Shown piece by piece: positions 9,870-20,745 of a DNA stretch of 64,000 nt. This stretch comes from Balneolales bacterium. Lineage in GTDB: Bacteria; Bacteroidota; Rhodothermia; Balneolales; Natronogracilivirgulaceae. The first letter of the stretch is position 1, and each line of letters begins with the position of its first letter. The position numbers and the translations under genes were made by a program. The stretch spans positions 22,599 to 86,598 of the forward strand of contig SLKA01000006.1 of NCBI GenBank assembly GCA_007134845.1, in the 5' to 3' direction. The notes beneath the pieces were generated by a model, which was not told the origin of the DNA, did no database searches, and saw only the letters and a list, made by a program, of their open reading frames with translations.

Positions 9870-10354
9870 ACAAGTGTGGGGATAACCATGATCCTAACTT
9901 GTTGATCCGGTTTCCTGTGTCTGGTGATGTTCAGTAGATAACCAATTATTAACGGTAAATCGTTTGCCTCCAACAATCCATACAGCCAACCGGCTCTGTT
10001 GAAAAAATAAACAGTTATAAATGTGTGTAATATGTAAAGCGTTTAAAAAAGTGAAAAGTTTTTAAATACCTCATTTTTGAAGCATTCTTATAAACAATCT
10101 TATAAACAAAAAGTGCATTCCAAGAAGAATAAATAAGAAAACTTATTTATCAACATATCCACACTCCCTATATAAGAACACTAAATTTTATAAATAATAT
10201 TTAACTATAGAATACTTGTGTGGAAAAAAAAAGAAAGCTCTGTTTGGTTTTGTTTCCTTTTGTCGCAAACTTAAATCGGTCTCCAATCCATCCCCTTTCA
10301 GTACGTGCTTTAAATTTTGAATTAGATAAATAAATATTTGATAATATACACTTT
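9870..10354. other. AT-rich intergenic region with DnaA-box-like words (candidate origin-like region)
   Basis: Near-match DnaA boxes TTATCAACA (10147), ATATCCACA (10155), TTTTCCACA on minus (10219-10227), TTACACACA on minus (10022-10030), plus a tandem AT-rich 12-mer. Confidence 0.35.
10086..10109 (+). repeat. perfect tandem 12-bp duplication TCTTATAAACAA x2
   Basis: TCTTATAAACAATCTTATAAACAA read directly. Confidence 0.95.
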
Positions 10355-11368
10355 ATGTCAAAAAAATATACCTATAAGTCATCTGGTGTAGATGTGGAAG
10401 CCGGTAACCGTTTTGTGAAATCCATAGGCAAGCTGGTGGCCGATACCCATCGGCCCGGGGTAATCAACACCATCGGAGGATTCGGCGGATTGTTTCAGCC
10501 CGATTTTTCTTCCATGAAACAACCCGTTCTGGTTAGCAGTGTGGATGGTGTGGGTACAAAACTCATCGTCGCGTTCAAGACGGGAGTTTATGACACCGTT
10601 GGACAGGATCTGGTTAATCACTGTGTAAATGATATAGCCGTTTCTGGCGCAGAACCTCTCTTTTTCCTGGATTATTTTTCAACCGGAAAGCTGAAGCAGC
10701 AGGTGGCGTATGACGTGCTCAAAGGATTCAGCATTGCGTGCAGGGAAAATGGATGTGCCTTGATCGGTGGTGAAACTGCTGAAATGCCGGATATCTACTC
10801 GGAGGGGGAGTTTGACCTGGCTGGTACAGTAGTTGGCGTGGTAGACCGGGATAAGATTTTGGATGGATCAGGCATTTGCGATGGGGACGCTGTTCTCGGG
10901 GTGTCGGGCAACGGTCTGCACACAAATGGGTATTCACTTGCCCGCAAGGTTCTCTTTTCCAAGTTCAGCGTGGATGATTTTGTGGATGAACTTGGTATGA
11001 CCATTGGCGAGAGCCTGATGCAAATCCACCCATCTTATCTCACTGTTATCAGAAAGTTCAGAAAAATGGATGGAGTGAGGGGATTTGCCCATATTACAGG
11101 TGGTGGAATTGAAGGAAATACGCAAAGAATACTTCCGAAGGGTCTTCAGCTGGATGTGGAATGGGAGCGCTGGGAATGGCCGCCTCTGTTTCAGCTCATC
11201 CGCAAGGTTGGGGATGTTCCTGTGGATGATATGCGCCAGGCATTCAATCTGGGCATTGGACTTACATTGGTGGTATCACCGGATCAGTGTGATGCTGTTT
11301 TGAATACACCGATGCCTGACGGATTCAGTATCCTGAAAATTGGACAGATCAAAACGATCCAAAAATAA
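10355..11368 (+). CDS. purM: phosphoribosylformylglycinamidine cyclo-ligase
   Basis: YKSSGVDVEAGNRFV; VSSVDGVGTKLIVAF; ALIGGETAEMPDIY; HITGGGIEGN. Confidence 0.96.
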   Translation: MSKKYTYKSSGVDVEAGNRFVKSIGKLVADTHRPGVINTIGGFGGLFQPDFSSMKQPVLVSSVDGVGTKLIVAFKTGVYDTVGQDLVNHCVNDIAVSGAEPLFFLDYFSTGKLKQQVAYDVLKGFSIACRENGCALIGGETAEMPDIYSEGEFDLAGTVVGVVDRDKILDGSGICDGDAVLGVSGNGLHTNGYSLARKVLFSKFSVDDFVDELGMTIGESLMQIHPSYLTVIRKFRKMDGVRGFAHITGGGIEGNTQRILPKGLQLDVEWERWEWPPLFQLIRKVGDVPVDDMRQAFNLGIGLTLVVSPDQCDAVLNTPMPDGFSILKIGQIKTIQK

Positions 11369-14273
11369 AACCGGTATTATCACGAGTCGGTTCGTAGGCT
11401 GTAGCAACACCGATATCAACCGGAAAATTAAACAGGCGCATCTGAAGGCGGATTCCCCCGCCAAAAAGGGATCGGGAATCTCTCATCCAATCAGCATGTT
11501 GACGGGAATGAACCGGAATGACGGTATCGCTGAACAGCACCATATACAACCGGTCAATGAAAAATGGAACAAGTATCTGACCGCGATCGGCATGCCACAA
11601 GGGTATAGTGAAGCGGGTATTCAGCCTGGCCGCGTTATTAACTCCTGATAGAACGTTATCCACAAAGCCATGAGAGTAGAAACCGCTTATGTCAAAATAT
11701 GGACGGTTTTGCGTAACCGCTTCAACACCAAGTCTAAGCGATCGGTTGCTGCTCTGCCGGAAAGCGAGGTAGCGGTATAAACCACCGCGAATTGCAGCCA
11801 GCTTGCGAAGTCCATCCGTCTGCAAGTCACGGTTAATTTCCGAGAATAATATCCATCCCGTATTGGGCTGAACGTCCCTGATGTTCTGCTGTATCCTGTG
11901 ATGATATGAGAAGAAGAGTGATGCCCGTGTGCGCTGGAACCATTCGGAATCGGGATTACCGCCGGTAGTGATGATGCGTTCACGGAGGTAATCTATACCG
12001 GGGATTACCGTTATCGCCGAAATACGAGTGTTTCGATCAATATTTAAACGGAATGGTAAATTGATGCCGGAACCCTGTCTGTCCAGCAGAAACTCGGTAG
12101 TCTGAATCGGACGCTGGTAGGTATTAAGCCGAAAGCCCGGAAAATATCCACTGAACTGGTATTCTATATCATACCAGAATCGATTGTTGGATGTGCTTAA
12201 CTCGGTAAAGTAACTGTGTCTTCTGAGTACATCGCCACCAGAGAGCACAATCCCGAATCGATGATCTATAAACTGAGATTGATTGTCCCAGTACGGGAAA
12301 AAAGAGCGGGGCCTGAGCCATCCGATGCCGGTGCGGTAGCTGGATAATGTCCACTCATCCGGAAGAGAAGCTGTTTCCGAATCCAGGACCTGTGGTATTG
12401 GTGCATCCGTTGCTGGTCCGGAAAACAAGGGATCATTCCACTTTTCAGTGAGCACAACTTCAGTTGAAAGCTGACTTTTTTCAAGGATGACCAGTTCAAA
12501 GCGTGTGTCCCGGATCTGTACAGCAGCCAGGCGGGATCCATCCTTGCTGTACGAGCCTTCCATAATCCCGAACCGGTGATCGGTAAGCCTGCGGACGACC
12601 CTCTGTGAGCGTTCGTATTCGTAAAGATTCATTCTCCCGCCATAATCGGATGTAAACAACAGGTAGTCGCCAGACGGGTGCCAGGATGGATCATAAATAG
12701 AGGCCCTGTCGAATGCGATATCAGCAGATCTCCGATTGTATTCATCAAGGTCATCCCGATGCAGAAACCAAAGCCCCTGGAGCCCGTTCCGGTTGGCCAG
12801 CAGCACCAGGGAATCAGGTTCATGCGGATTAAATGCCAGCTGAAGCAGGTGTCCTTTTTCCGGCACCAGCAGGGTATCTACTTCAGGCGCATCAACTGAA
12901 ACCAGTATATTTCGCTCGTGATGAGTGCGAAGCGCCCACACAGCGCCTTCGGGACTGTAAACGGGCGCATGCACACGGTCCAGGAGTTTCTGCGACCCGG
13001 TCAGCGTGTCTGTAATTATTCCTGCTGATTCAGCCCTGCCTGCACCGGGCAAGCGTCCGCTCTTCCGGCAGGGCTCGATACCCACTTCATACAGTCTCAT
13101 CCGCTGGTAGTTGTTATAGTATGGATGGCGGTGATAGCGGGAATAGAGCAGCCGCGATCCGTCAGGGTGGATAGCAAAAAGGTAATCCTCCGTGGAGCGG
13201 GTTTCATGGAAAAGAGAGGTGTTTTTACTTTGTAAATCAAAGCTATATAATCCCGGCCGCTGGTTGTAAGACCTGGCATAGTAGAGTATGGCGTCATCGG
13301 AAATCCAAAAAGGATGCCGGACCCGATGTGGGTCAACCGAACCGGGACTTTCATAGACATCGTAGTTCCGGTCGGGTTTATGGCTGTTTTGATCATCCAC
13401 CTGATCTTGCCTGAATTGCCTGTACAGGCGGCCGGGCCGTTTTCCGGTGTGGTACCACAATGCGGAACCATATCCCAAAAATGGCCATCTCGAGATAAAT
13501 CGAATGGTCTTTTTTGTTGTTTCCATGCCGTATTCGTACTGAAGCCAGTGAATGAATTCGTGACCGCCGATATAATGGCGGTCAAACGGCCAGGTGCGGA
13601 CCGGATTCATAAGCATCTGACCAAGCGACCACCGGTGCCGGCTGTTGAACGCAGCATCGAATTGCCGGGTGAAATAAGGATGATTTCCTCTCCCGCTCAA
13701 CCCATACTGGCGATGGGATTCGTGAAAAACGGCGATACCCTCAATCATGCCCAGAGGTGCAGCGAAGTGCATTGATCGGGCCATATCCGGCGAAAACGGG
13801 CGCACAACGCCGCTTATCCCGAAAGCAGGGATCACATTCAGGTGGAGGGCATGGACCAGCTCGTGGGGCATCACGGTATTGAGCCAGTTCCCGTCTGAGG
13901 GATTCATGCTCTTGCCCTTTATCCTCGGTATTTCCACCTCGATGCGAAAATTCTGTGTGGTGACATAGCCGTTGGACAAGTCGTTTTCTCCATTCAGAAC
14001 CACGGGCATTCCGGTTAGTGATCCGCCAACCAGCGACCGGACAATGGGGTACTGGTCTTCCAGGATATAAGCAGATTGCAGTGCGGCGGACTCTTCTCCC
14101 TGTTGAAATATGATGCGAAAGTGCGGCGTTTTGAGCTGCTGCCATTCCGGGCGGATCGGTCGGTAGACATTTTCATATATTTGGGCGAAAACGGTATTCC
14201 CGACAAGTAAGAGGATTATCAGGAATGCAAAACCCCCTGCTTTTGAAATCCGATTTTTCCGGCAATTTACCAT
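11349..14273 (-). CDS. secreted/surface protein: gluzincin-like peptidase domain + TolB/WD40-like propeller + probable C-terminal beta-barrel
   Basis: 974 aa with signal peptide; HELVH and HEFIH; GMIEGIAVF; repeated S-x-DG-x-x-L/I propeller motifs; beta-rich C-terminus ending in F. Confidence 0.7.
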   Translation of the reverse strand: MVNCRKNRISKAGGFAFLIILLLVGNTVFAQIYENVYRPIRPEWQQLKTPHFRIIFQQGEESAALQSAYILEDQYPIVRSLVGGSLTGMPVVLNGENDLSNGYVTTQNFRIEVEIPRIKGKSMNPSDGNWLNTVMPHELVHALHLNVIPAFGISGVVRPFSPDMARSMHFAAPLGMIEGIAVFHESHRQYGLSGRGNHPYFTRQFDAAFNSRHRWSLGQMLMNPVRTWPFDRHYIGGHEFIHWLQYEYGMETTKKTIRFISRWPFLGYGSALWYHTGKRPGRLYRQFRQDQVDDQNSHKPDRNYDVYESPGSVDPHRVRHPFWISDDAILYYARSYNQRPGLYSFDLQSKNTSLFHETRSTEDYLFAIHPDGSRLLYSRYHRHPYYNNYQRMRLYEVGIEPCRKSGRLPGAGRAESAGIITDTLTGSQKLLDRVHAPVYSPEGAVWALRTHHERNILVSVDAPEVDTLLVPEKGHLLQLAFNPHEPDSLVLLANRNGLQGLWFLHRDDLDEYNRRSADIAFDRASIYDPSWHPSGDYLLFTSDYGGRMNLYEYERSQRVVRRLTDHRFGIMEGSYSKDGSRLAAVQIRDTRFELVILEKSQLSTEVVLTEKWNDPLFSGPATDAPIPQVLDSETASLPDEWTLSSYRTGIGWLRPRSFFPYWDNQSQFIDHRFGIVLSGGDVLRRHSYFTELSTSNNRFWYDIEYQFSGYFPGFRLNTYQRPIQTTEFLLDRQGSGINLPFRLNIDRNTRISAITVIPGIDYLRERIITTGGNPDSEWFQRTRASLFFSYHHRIQQNIRDVQPNTGWILFSEINRDLQTDGLRKLAAIRGGLYRYLAFRQSSNRSLRLGVEAVTQNRPYFDISGFYSHGFVDNVLSGVNNAARLNTRFTIPLWHADRGQILVPFFIDRLYMVLFSDTVIPVHSRQHADWMRDSRSLFGGGIRLQMRLFNFPVDIGVATAYEPTRDNTGFIFGSF

Positions 14274-14406
14274 AGACGCGAACTCGGGTTGTCATCCGAT
14301 CCATTTCACTGGGTAGATCAGTCTGGGCGATTACACCCGAAAATGGGTTAGAGTGATAAGCCTCTTAATGAGGGTATCTCAAGTTGAAGCATCTCAAAAA
14401 AAGACC

Positions 14407-15084
14407 TCAGTAATAGACCACATATTGGTACATCAGCCAGAAAAAGCAGAAACTTCCGACCATCACCATAATATGCCAAATTGCATGAAAATTAAAATGT
14501 TTTGGTGATGGATTGGGCCATTTTATTCCGTAAATAATGGCGCCGATCGTGTAGGCAAGTCCGCCCATCAACAACCAAACCATTGCGCTTAAGGAAAACA
14601 CACGCCATAACTCGGGGAATGCTATTAGCGCCATCCAGCCCATTGCCAGGTACAGGACCAAAGATATCCATTTAGGTGCGTTGAACCAGACTAATTTAAA
14701 CAGCATGCCAAGCACCGCGACAGACCAGATGGCGGTGAAAAGTGCCCATCCCGCAAAACCATCCAGCACAATCAGGGTGATGGGTGTGTATGTGCCGGCG
14801 ATCAGGATATAAATCATAATGTGATCGATGCGGCGCAGAATGCGGATCCCTTTTTCGGAGACTGAAAGCATGTGATAGAGGGTGCTGGCGAGGTAAAGCA
14901 GGATCATGCTGCTGCCAAATATCGAGAAGGCAACGACATGGACAGGCTGTCCGTGCAGAACCGATTTATGGATCAGCATGACGAGACCAAGTACAGAAAG
15001 CAGCGTTCCGGCCAGATGGGTATAGGCATTGGCGGGTTCACGGACCCTCAACAGGATGTTTTTAAGCTGCTTCATGCACCTCAT
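14407..15084 (-). CDS. hemolysin III / TrhA (PAQR-like) family membrane protein
   Basis: 7-TM pattern; NAYTHLAGTLLSVLG, LYLASTLYHM, HFNFHAIWHIMVM. Confidence 0.9.
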   Translation of the reverse strand: MRCMKQLKNILLRVREPANAYTHLAGTLLSVLGLVMLIHKSVLHGQPVHVVAFSIFGSSMILLYLASTLYHMLSVSEKGIRILRRIDHIMIYILIAGTYTPITLIVLDGFAGWALFTAIWSVAVLGMLFKLVWFNAPKWISLVLYLAMGWMALIAFPELWRVFSLSAMVWLLMGGLAYTIGAIIYGIKWPNPSPKHFNFHAIWHIMVMVGSFCFFWLMYQYVVYY

Positions 15085-16739
15085 GAGGGTGAAACGGTTT
15101 TGATACCCGCTTTCTTTTGTCTGCGTTTTTCATCCGCGTAAAACTGCCGGAGACTGTTTCGCGCCATCACCACAAGAATCACAGCAAGCACAAACAGGGA
15201 TACCGAGAGCACGCTCAGAAACCAGGCGTTCTGCAGATACTGATTCCAAGCGAAAACTAGCAGGGAGAGCAGTGTGACCGAAAACATAAAAATCATGGGG
15301 ATGAGAGTAAAAAACGGATTAACATTCATTTTTGCCAGCCACACCGTCACGGCAAGCAACGCCAGGGCCGCCAGCAGTTGATTGGCTGATCCGAATATCG
15401 GCCAAAGCTGCTCGAACTGACCGGTAAGTAGCAACAAACCACTCATGAAAACCACAATTATTGTTGCTGTAAAACGATTTTTCAGTGCAGATTTGGTGCG
15501 TGGCGCCGCTATGTCCTCTGCATATTCCTGGATGATGAAACGGGCCAGTCTCGTACAGGTATCCAGGGTAGTAAGTGCAAATGCGGAGACGGTAAGTGCA
15601 ACAAAAGAGACAGCGACCGCAATCGGAATCCCAATCGTGGAGATGAATCCGCCAAGGCCCTCTGCAAAGAGTGTAACCGGACCTGCATCAACAAGTCTTA
15701 GGGCAAAATCGCCGCGGGTCATCACGGCAACGGCCATCACGGCCATGACGGCGAGCAGGGTTTCAATCAGCATCCCGCCAAAACCGATCATTTTCACATC
15801 TTCTTCCCTGTTGATCTGTTTGGAGGTGGTTCCGGAGGCGACGAGCGAGTGAAATCCGGATATGGCGCCACAGGCAATGGTGACAAAGAGAACAGGAAAC
15901 AGGTATCCAAGGTTTTCAACCTGAAATCGGATGTTTGAGGTCATTTCAATCCGGGGATTGCCAATCACGATACCGATCAGTCCGAAGAGGATCATCCCGT
16001 ACAGCAGGAAGGAGTTGAGGAAGTCGCGGGGCTGCAGCAAAACCGATACGGGGGTGACGGCGGCCAGGAAGATATATGCAATAAGGATGCCGATCCAGGT
16101 GGCATAACTGATCTCGAAGGGAAACACATCACCCAGATAAACAAAAAAGTAGAGCAGACCCACGCCAAAGATGGTACTTATCCATAACGGGTATCCAAAC
16201 CGGTTGATGACGAGCCCGAACAGCAGGGCAAGCAGGATGAAAAAAACGGACGCCGATGCCGCGGAGGGTACCGTTACGAATGTTCTGGCTACAATATCCA
16301 TAAATACGGCGATGACCAGCAAAAGAGTGGCAAAGGCGAATATCAGGAACAGTTTTTTCCCCGAATCGCCGATATATTGCTGTATGATTTCTCCGATGGA
16401 TTTTCCGCGGTGACGCAGAGAGGCGGTCATGGAGGTAATGTCGTGCACGGCGCCGAAGAAGATGCCTCCGATGATGATCCACGCCAGGGCGGGCATCCAG
16501 CCGAAGGAAACAGCGATAACCGGACCAACAATAGGCCCGGCTCCTGCAATGGATGCGAAATGGTGTCCTAATACAACAAAGCGATTGCTTGGAACATAGT
16601 CGACCCCGTCTTTTTGTGTGTGGGCCGGGGTGATGTTTCTGTTGTCAACACCGAGCTTGCGAGCGATGAACGAACCGTAGTAGCGATAGGCGCCCAGCAG
16701 AATGGCAATGGTTCCGACCAGAATGGCCAATACAGACAT
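15081..16739 (-). CDS. cstA: carbon starvation CstA family peptide/pyruvate transporter
   Basis: GHHFASIAGAGPIVGPVIA; VHDITSMTASLRHRGKSIGEI; SGFHSLVASGTTSKQ. Confidence 0.93.
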   Translation of the reverse strand: MSVLAILVGTIAILLGAYRYYGSFIARKLGVDNRNITPAHTQKDGVDYVPSNRFVVLGHHFASIAGAGPIVGPVIAVSFGWMPALAWIIIGGIFFGAVHDITSMTASLRHRGKSIGEIIQQYIGDSGKKLFLIFAFATLLLVIAVFMDIVARTFVTVPSAASASVFFILLALLFGLVINRFGYPLWISTIFGVGLLYFFVYLGDVFPFEISYATWIGILIAYIFLAAVTPVSVLLQPRDFLNSFLLYGMILFGLIGIVIGNPRIEMTSNIRFQVENLGYLFPVLFVTIACGAISGFHSLVASGTTSKQINREEDVKMIGFGGMLIETLLAVMAVMAVAVMTRGDFALRLVDAGPVTLFAEGLGGFISTIGIPIAVAVSFVALTVSAFALTTLDTCTRLARFIIQEYAEDIAAPRTKSALKNRFTATIIVVFMSGLLLLTGQFEQLWPIFGSANQLLAALALLAVTVWLAKMNVNPFFTLIPMIFMFSVTLLSLLVFAWNQYLQNAWFLSVLSVSLFVLAVILVVMARNSLRQFYADEKRRQKKAGIKTVSPS

Positions 16740-16840
16740 GGTGTATCAGGATGTAGTTGATTTGGCAAACATCATAAGTACAAGAATTTGGAAAAGTAAT
16801 CAAGAGCTTGTCCCTGAAAGTTTGCCGGTCATGCCCCGAT

Positions 16841-18094
16841 CTAATCCCGGAACGGGTCGTAGATGTCCGGACCCGCCATTACAACACCCAGAGGTTGCAG
16901 CCAGTGTCGGATTTTAATGGTATTCTGGTGGGCATTAAGTACGTCCGTGAGCCGCCGGTAGACATGTGGAGATTCATCAAGTCCGCCACCACGCAGTTTC
17001 ACTCCCTTTTTATCAAGCCATTCCTTCATCATTTTCGGTGTGACTTCACCTTCTCTGACTTGTTTCCGTTTTTTTCCTCTTCCGCGGTATTTTCCGGCGG
17101 CCCTGGTGCGTGACATCACCCGTCCCGCACCGTGAATGGTGGAATAAAGCGCGGCCCGGCTTTCAGGGCCGTCGACGCCCTCGAGGATGACCGAGGGGTC
17201 GCCCATGCTTCCACCGACAAAACTCATCTGTCCAGGAAAGGCCGGGGTTGCACCTTTTCGGATTACGATGTATTCCTTTAGATTTTTTTGTTGGTTAGCC
17301 GGGTCGTTATCGGCATGTCTGAGCAACGCTGCGTCAGCGTGTTTTTCTTTCCAGGCGTAGTTATGGTGATTATGCACGCGCTCTGTGATTTCGGCACCAG
17401 CAAGTCCGGCCACATAGTCACAGACCCATTCCCTTCCGGCCCATGCATAAGCTCCGCAAAGTCGCATGGCACGATAATAGCGTTCACCGAGATCACTGTC
17501 GAGATCAAGCAGTACCTCTTTTTCGGCGGCGCGGATATTCCAGGGGCGATTCTGTGACAAGTTGATGAATCCTGTGGCGGTTTTGTGACCCAGTCCGCGG
17601 CTGCCGAAATGGACCCCAATCCATACACGGTTCTCCTCATCCGAAAAAACATCCACATAGTGATTTCCGGCACCGACAGTTCCAAGCTGATCCCGTGCCA
17701 GTTTTTTCAGGTCTGCCATAAGGGAAGGAGGGTCGTATGCTTCCCAGTCGTCATGATCAAAGACGGGGTGGTAACGCGGCGAATCCGGATTGGTCTGGCC
17801 GATCCCGAAAGAGATGTATTTTTCGATACGGTTCAGCAGAAGATCAAGATTCAGGTCTTTTTTATGCATATCAAGGCGGACCGCAAGGTTTCCACATCCG
17901 ATATCGAACCCCACGCCAACAGGAGAAACCTTGTTGCGGTAAGCTGCAACGCCTCCAATAGGCATAACGTAGCCAAGATGTCCATCCGCCATAAGCGCTC
18001 CATAGTCGGCTCTGCTCATCACATCCAGAAACTGGTGGATAGTCTGATCGTCATGCAGTCCGTAAACGGGATATCCCTGGATCTTTTGAATCAT
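16841..18094 (-). CDS. rtcB: RtcB family RNA-splicing ligase
   Basis: VGVGFDIGCGNLAVR; GAGNHYVDV; GVHFGSRGLGH; HNHHNYAW; SPHVYRRL. Confidence 0.93.
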   Translation of the reverse strand: MIQKIQGYPVYGLHDDQTIHQFLDVMSRADYGALMADGHLGYVMPIGGVAAYRNKVSPVGVGFDIGCGNLAVRLDMHKKDLNLDLLLNRIEKYISFGIGQTNPDSPRYHPVFDHDDWEAYDPPSLMADLKKLARDQLGTVGAGNHYVDVFSDEENRVWIGVHFGSRGLGHKTATGFINLSQNRPWNIRAAEKEVLLDLDSDLGERYYRAMRLCGAYAWAGREWVCDYVAGLAGAEITERVHNHHNYAWKEKHADAALLRHADNDPANQQKNLKEYIVIRKGATPAFPGQMSFVGGSMGDPSVILEGVDGPESRAALYSTIHGAGRVMSRTRAAGKYRGRGKKRKQVREGEVTPKMMKEWLDKKGVKLRGGGLDESPHVYRRLTDVLNAHQNTIKIRHWLQPLGVVMAGPDIYDPFRD

Positions 18095-18244
18095 GGCGTT
18101 TCCAGTTAATACCTGTCCTTACCTGTTGATTCCCTATTGATTTCCTGTTGATTCAGTGATTTTATAACTTGACAACGTAAAAAAGCGGTGTTTGATTTCC
18201 CTGAAATCAAACAGGTTGCGCCATTTGTGATCCCGGCCAATGAA

Positions 18245-19390
18245 TCAGGATTTCAACCCTGCTTGTTTTTTCAGCTCATCGACGGCGTCCAGCTTTTCCC
18301 AGGGAAATTCATCGCGACCGAAATGGCCGTAAGCGGCTGTTTTTCGGAAAATGGGTTTGCGCAGGTCAAATCGTCGAATGATGCCATCCGGGGTGCAGTC
18401 AAAAATTTTCTTGATGAGCGCGACCAGTTTGTCATCACTTATTTTTCCGGTCCTGTAGGTATTGACGTTGATGGAAACCGGTTCGGCAATGCCGATGGCA
18501 TACGCCAGCTGGATCAGGCATTCATCTGCAATTTCAGCAGCCACAATGTTTTTGGCGATATGCCTTGCAGCATAAGCAGCGCTGCGGTCCACCTTGGAGG
18601 CATCCTTGCCGGAGAATGCACCCCCACCGTGAGCTCCCCGGCCGCCATAGGTATCCACAATGATTTTTCGTCCTGTCAGTCCGGTATCGCCGTGTGGACC
18701 GCCAATAACGAATTTTCCTGTGGGATTAACATGAAGGATGGTCTTATCATCCATCAATTCCTGTGGGATCACCCGGGGAATCAGGTATTTCCGGACATCC
18801 TGTTTGATTTTCTCCTGCTCCACGTCTTCATCGTGCTGGGTTGAAACGACGATGGTGTGAATTCGCAGTGGTTTATTGTTTTTGTCGTACTCAACCGTGA
18901 CCTGGCTTTTGCTGTCAGGTCGCAGATAGGGCATATTGGTGGTGTTTTTTCGGATATCGGCAAGTTCCCGCACCAGATCATGAGCATACTGCAGCGACAT
19001 TGGCATGTACGTGTCGGTTTCCCGGGAGGCATATCCGAACATCATGCCCTGGTCTCCGGCGCCCAGACGGTCAACACCCATGGCAATATCGGGGCTCTGT
19101 TGGTGTATTGAGACCATCACACCACAGGAGTCGGCATCGAAGCGATAGCCGGGCTTGGTGTAGCCTATTTCACGGATCACATCGCGAACCACTTCCTGGA
19201 CATCTATGTAAGCTTCTGTAGTTACTTCTCCGGAAATAACAGCGAGTCCTGTCGTGACCATTGTTTCCACGGCAACGCGGGAGTTGGGATCCTGGGCAAG
19301 CATGGCATCCAGAATGGCATCGGAGATTTGATCGGATACTTTATCGGGGTGGCCCTCTGAAACAGATTCGGAAGTAAAGAGATTTTTCAT
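18245..19390 (-). CDS. metK: S-adenosylmethionine synthase
   Basis: [55 protein letters not shown]. Confidence 0.97.
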   Translation of the reverse strand: MKNLFTSESVSEGHPDKVSDQISDAILDAMLAQDPNSRVAVETMVTTGLAVISGEVTTEAYIDVQEVVRDVIREIGYTKPGYRFDADSCGVMVSIHQQSPDIAMGVDRLGAGDQGMMFGYASRETDTYMPMSLQYAHDLVRELADIRKNTTNMPYLRPDSKSQVTVEYDKNNKPLRIHTIVVSTQHDEDVEQEKIKQDVRKYLIPRVIPQELMDDKTILHVNPTGKFVIGGPHGDTGLTGRKIIVDTYGGRGAHGGGAFSGKDASKVDRSAAYAARHIAKNIVAAEIADECLIQLAYAIGIAEPVSINVNTYRTGKISDDKLVALIKKIFDCTPDGIIRRFDLRKPIFRKTAAYGHFGRDEFPWEKLDAVDELKKQAGLKS

Positions 19391-19481
19391 TGCAATTTGG
19401 TACTGGGATGTGATGCTGGAACAGATCCGGTTAATTTTTTATAGCTGGCAAATATACGAAAAAAAGGACTCGTTTAGAAAA

Positions 19482-19505
19482 CGGGTTAAACCCGGGCTTA
19501 ACCCG
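19482..19505 (-). terminator. probable Rho-independent terminator overlapping ruvB stop codon
   Basis: CGGGTTAA...TTAACCCG stem; minus strand continues TTTTCT then a further T7 run. Confidence 0.6.
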
Positions 19506-20511
19506 AGGAGAACAGGTCTGATCCGGAGTCCTTCTTTTGGGGGATTGGAATACCAAGATATTCAAAGGCTTTGCGGGTAGTCACTCTGCCCTTGGGAGTT
19601 CTCTGCAGAAAGCCTTCCTGGATAAGGAAAGGTTCGTACACTTCCTCAATGGTCCCCTTGTCCTCACCGACGGCCACGGACAGTGTTCCAAGTCCCACCG
19701 GTCCGCCCTGATAATTTTCAATTATACTGTTTAGTATCCGGATGTCCATTTCATCCAGTCCCCGCGGGTCTACATCAAGCGCATTCAGCGCCTTGTCGGC
19801 GATCTTTTCATCGATTTCCGATTTGTTATCGACTTCAGCAAAATCGCGGGTTCTTCGCAGCAGCCGGTTGACAATACGGGGGGTTCCCCGGCTTCTCCGT
19901 GCGAGCTCAAAGGCTCCGCCCTCGGTGATATTGAGCCCGAGTATGCCGGCCGAACGCACGGCAATGTGCTGCAGCAGTTCCACGCCGTAGTAATCCAGCC
20001 GAAGATCAATCCCGAACCGGGCCCTGAGCGGGGATGTCAGCAGGCCCTTGCGGGTTGTGGCACCGATGAGGGTGAAAGGCATCAGGTCGATTTGCACGCT
20101 TCGCGCACTGGGACCCGAATCAATGACAATATCCAGTTTGAAATCCTCCATTGCCGAGTAAAGATACTCCTCAATCACGGGATTCAGCCTGTGAATTTCA
20201 TCAATGAACAATACATCGCCCTTTTCCAGGTTGGTCAGCATCCCCGCCAGATCACCGGGCTTTTCCAGTACAGGTCCGGTTGTTGGCTTGATCTGAACCC
20301 CCATTTCGTGAGCGATAATATAAGCGAGAGTAGTTTTGCCGAGACCGGGTGGTCCGGATAAAATAACATGGTCGAGTGCCTCGCCCCGCCGGCGCGCCGC
20401 CTCGATAAAAACCTCCAGATTGGAGATGATTTTATGCTGACCAATGAATTCCCGGAGTCGTGACGGACGAATGTGCTGCTCAAAACCGGGATCGTGGTCG
20501 GAGGCGCTCAA
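19498..20511 (-). CDS. ruvB: Holliday junction branch migration DNA helicase RuvB
   Basis: [46 protein letters not shown]. The 20631 ATG extension looks non-native; likely TTG start at 20511 ([12 protein letters not shown]). Confidence 0.92.
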   Translation of the reverse strand: MSASDHDPGFEQHIRPSRLREFIGQHKIISNLEVFIEAARRRGEALDHVILSGPPGLGKTTLAYIIAHEMGVQIKPTTGPVLEKPGDLAGMLTNLEKGDVLFIDEIHRLNPVIEEYLYSAMEDFKLDIVIDSGPSARSVQIDLMPFTLIGATTRKGLLTSPLRARFGIDLRLDYYGVELLQHIAVRSAGILGLNITEGGAFELARRSRGTPRIVNRLLRRTRDFAEVDNKSEIDEKIADKALNALDVDPRGLDEMDIRILNSIIENYQGGPVGLGTLSVAVGEDKGTIEEVYEPFLIQEGFLQRTPKGRVTTRKAFEYLGIPIPQKKDSGSDLFSSG

Positions 20512-20745
20512 CAGGGGATTTGGCAAAATTAGAGAAAGTTTATGAGTGAAGGAGGGTACAATGGATAAAAATACACAGCTCAGGGGTACAATTGCCAAAA
20601 AACGTTTCACAATTGAAATATTGCATTTCAAGGTTGGAAAACGGTTGTGTCCTCCTCTGAGTCACGAACAAGGTGCGTTGTTCGTGCCAGGTGTACAACA
20701 GGGCTGGCGCGATTGACGAATGATATCCTTTGTCAGCAAGGGCGT

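Noticed and set aside
2272-18094. RNA-repair module linking the 2'-5' RNA ligase-like protein and RtcB
   Set aside because: The genes are about 14 kb apart with unrelated genes between; no evidence for a functional unit.
19498-20631. RuvB extended N-terminus from ATG 20631
   Set aside because: Hydrophobic extension ([28 protein letters not shown]...) is not RuvB-like; a TTG start at 20511 is more consistent.
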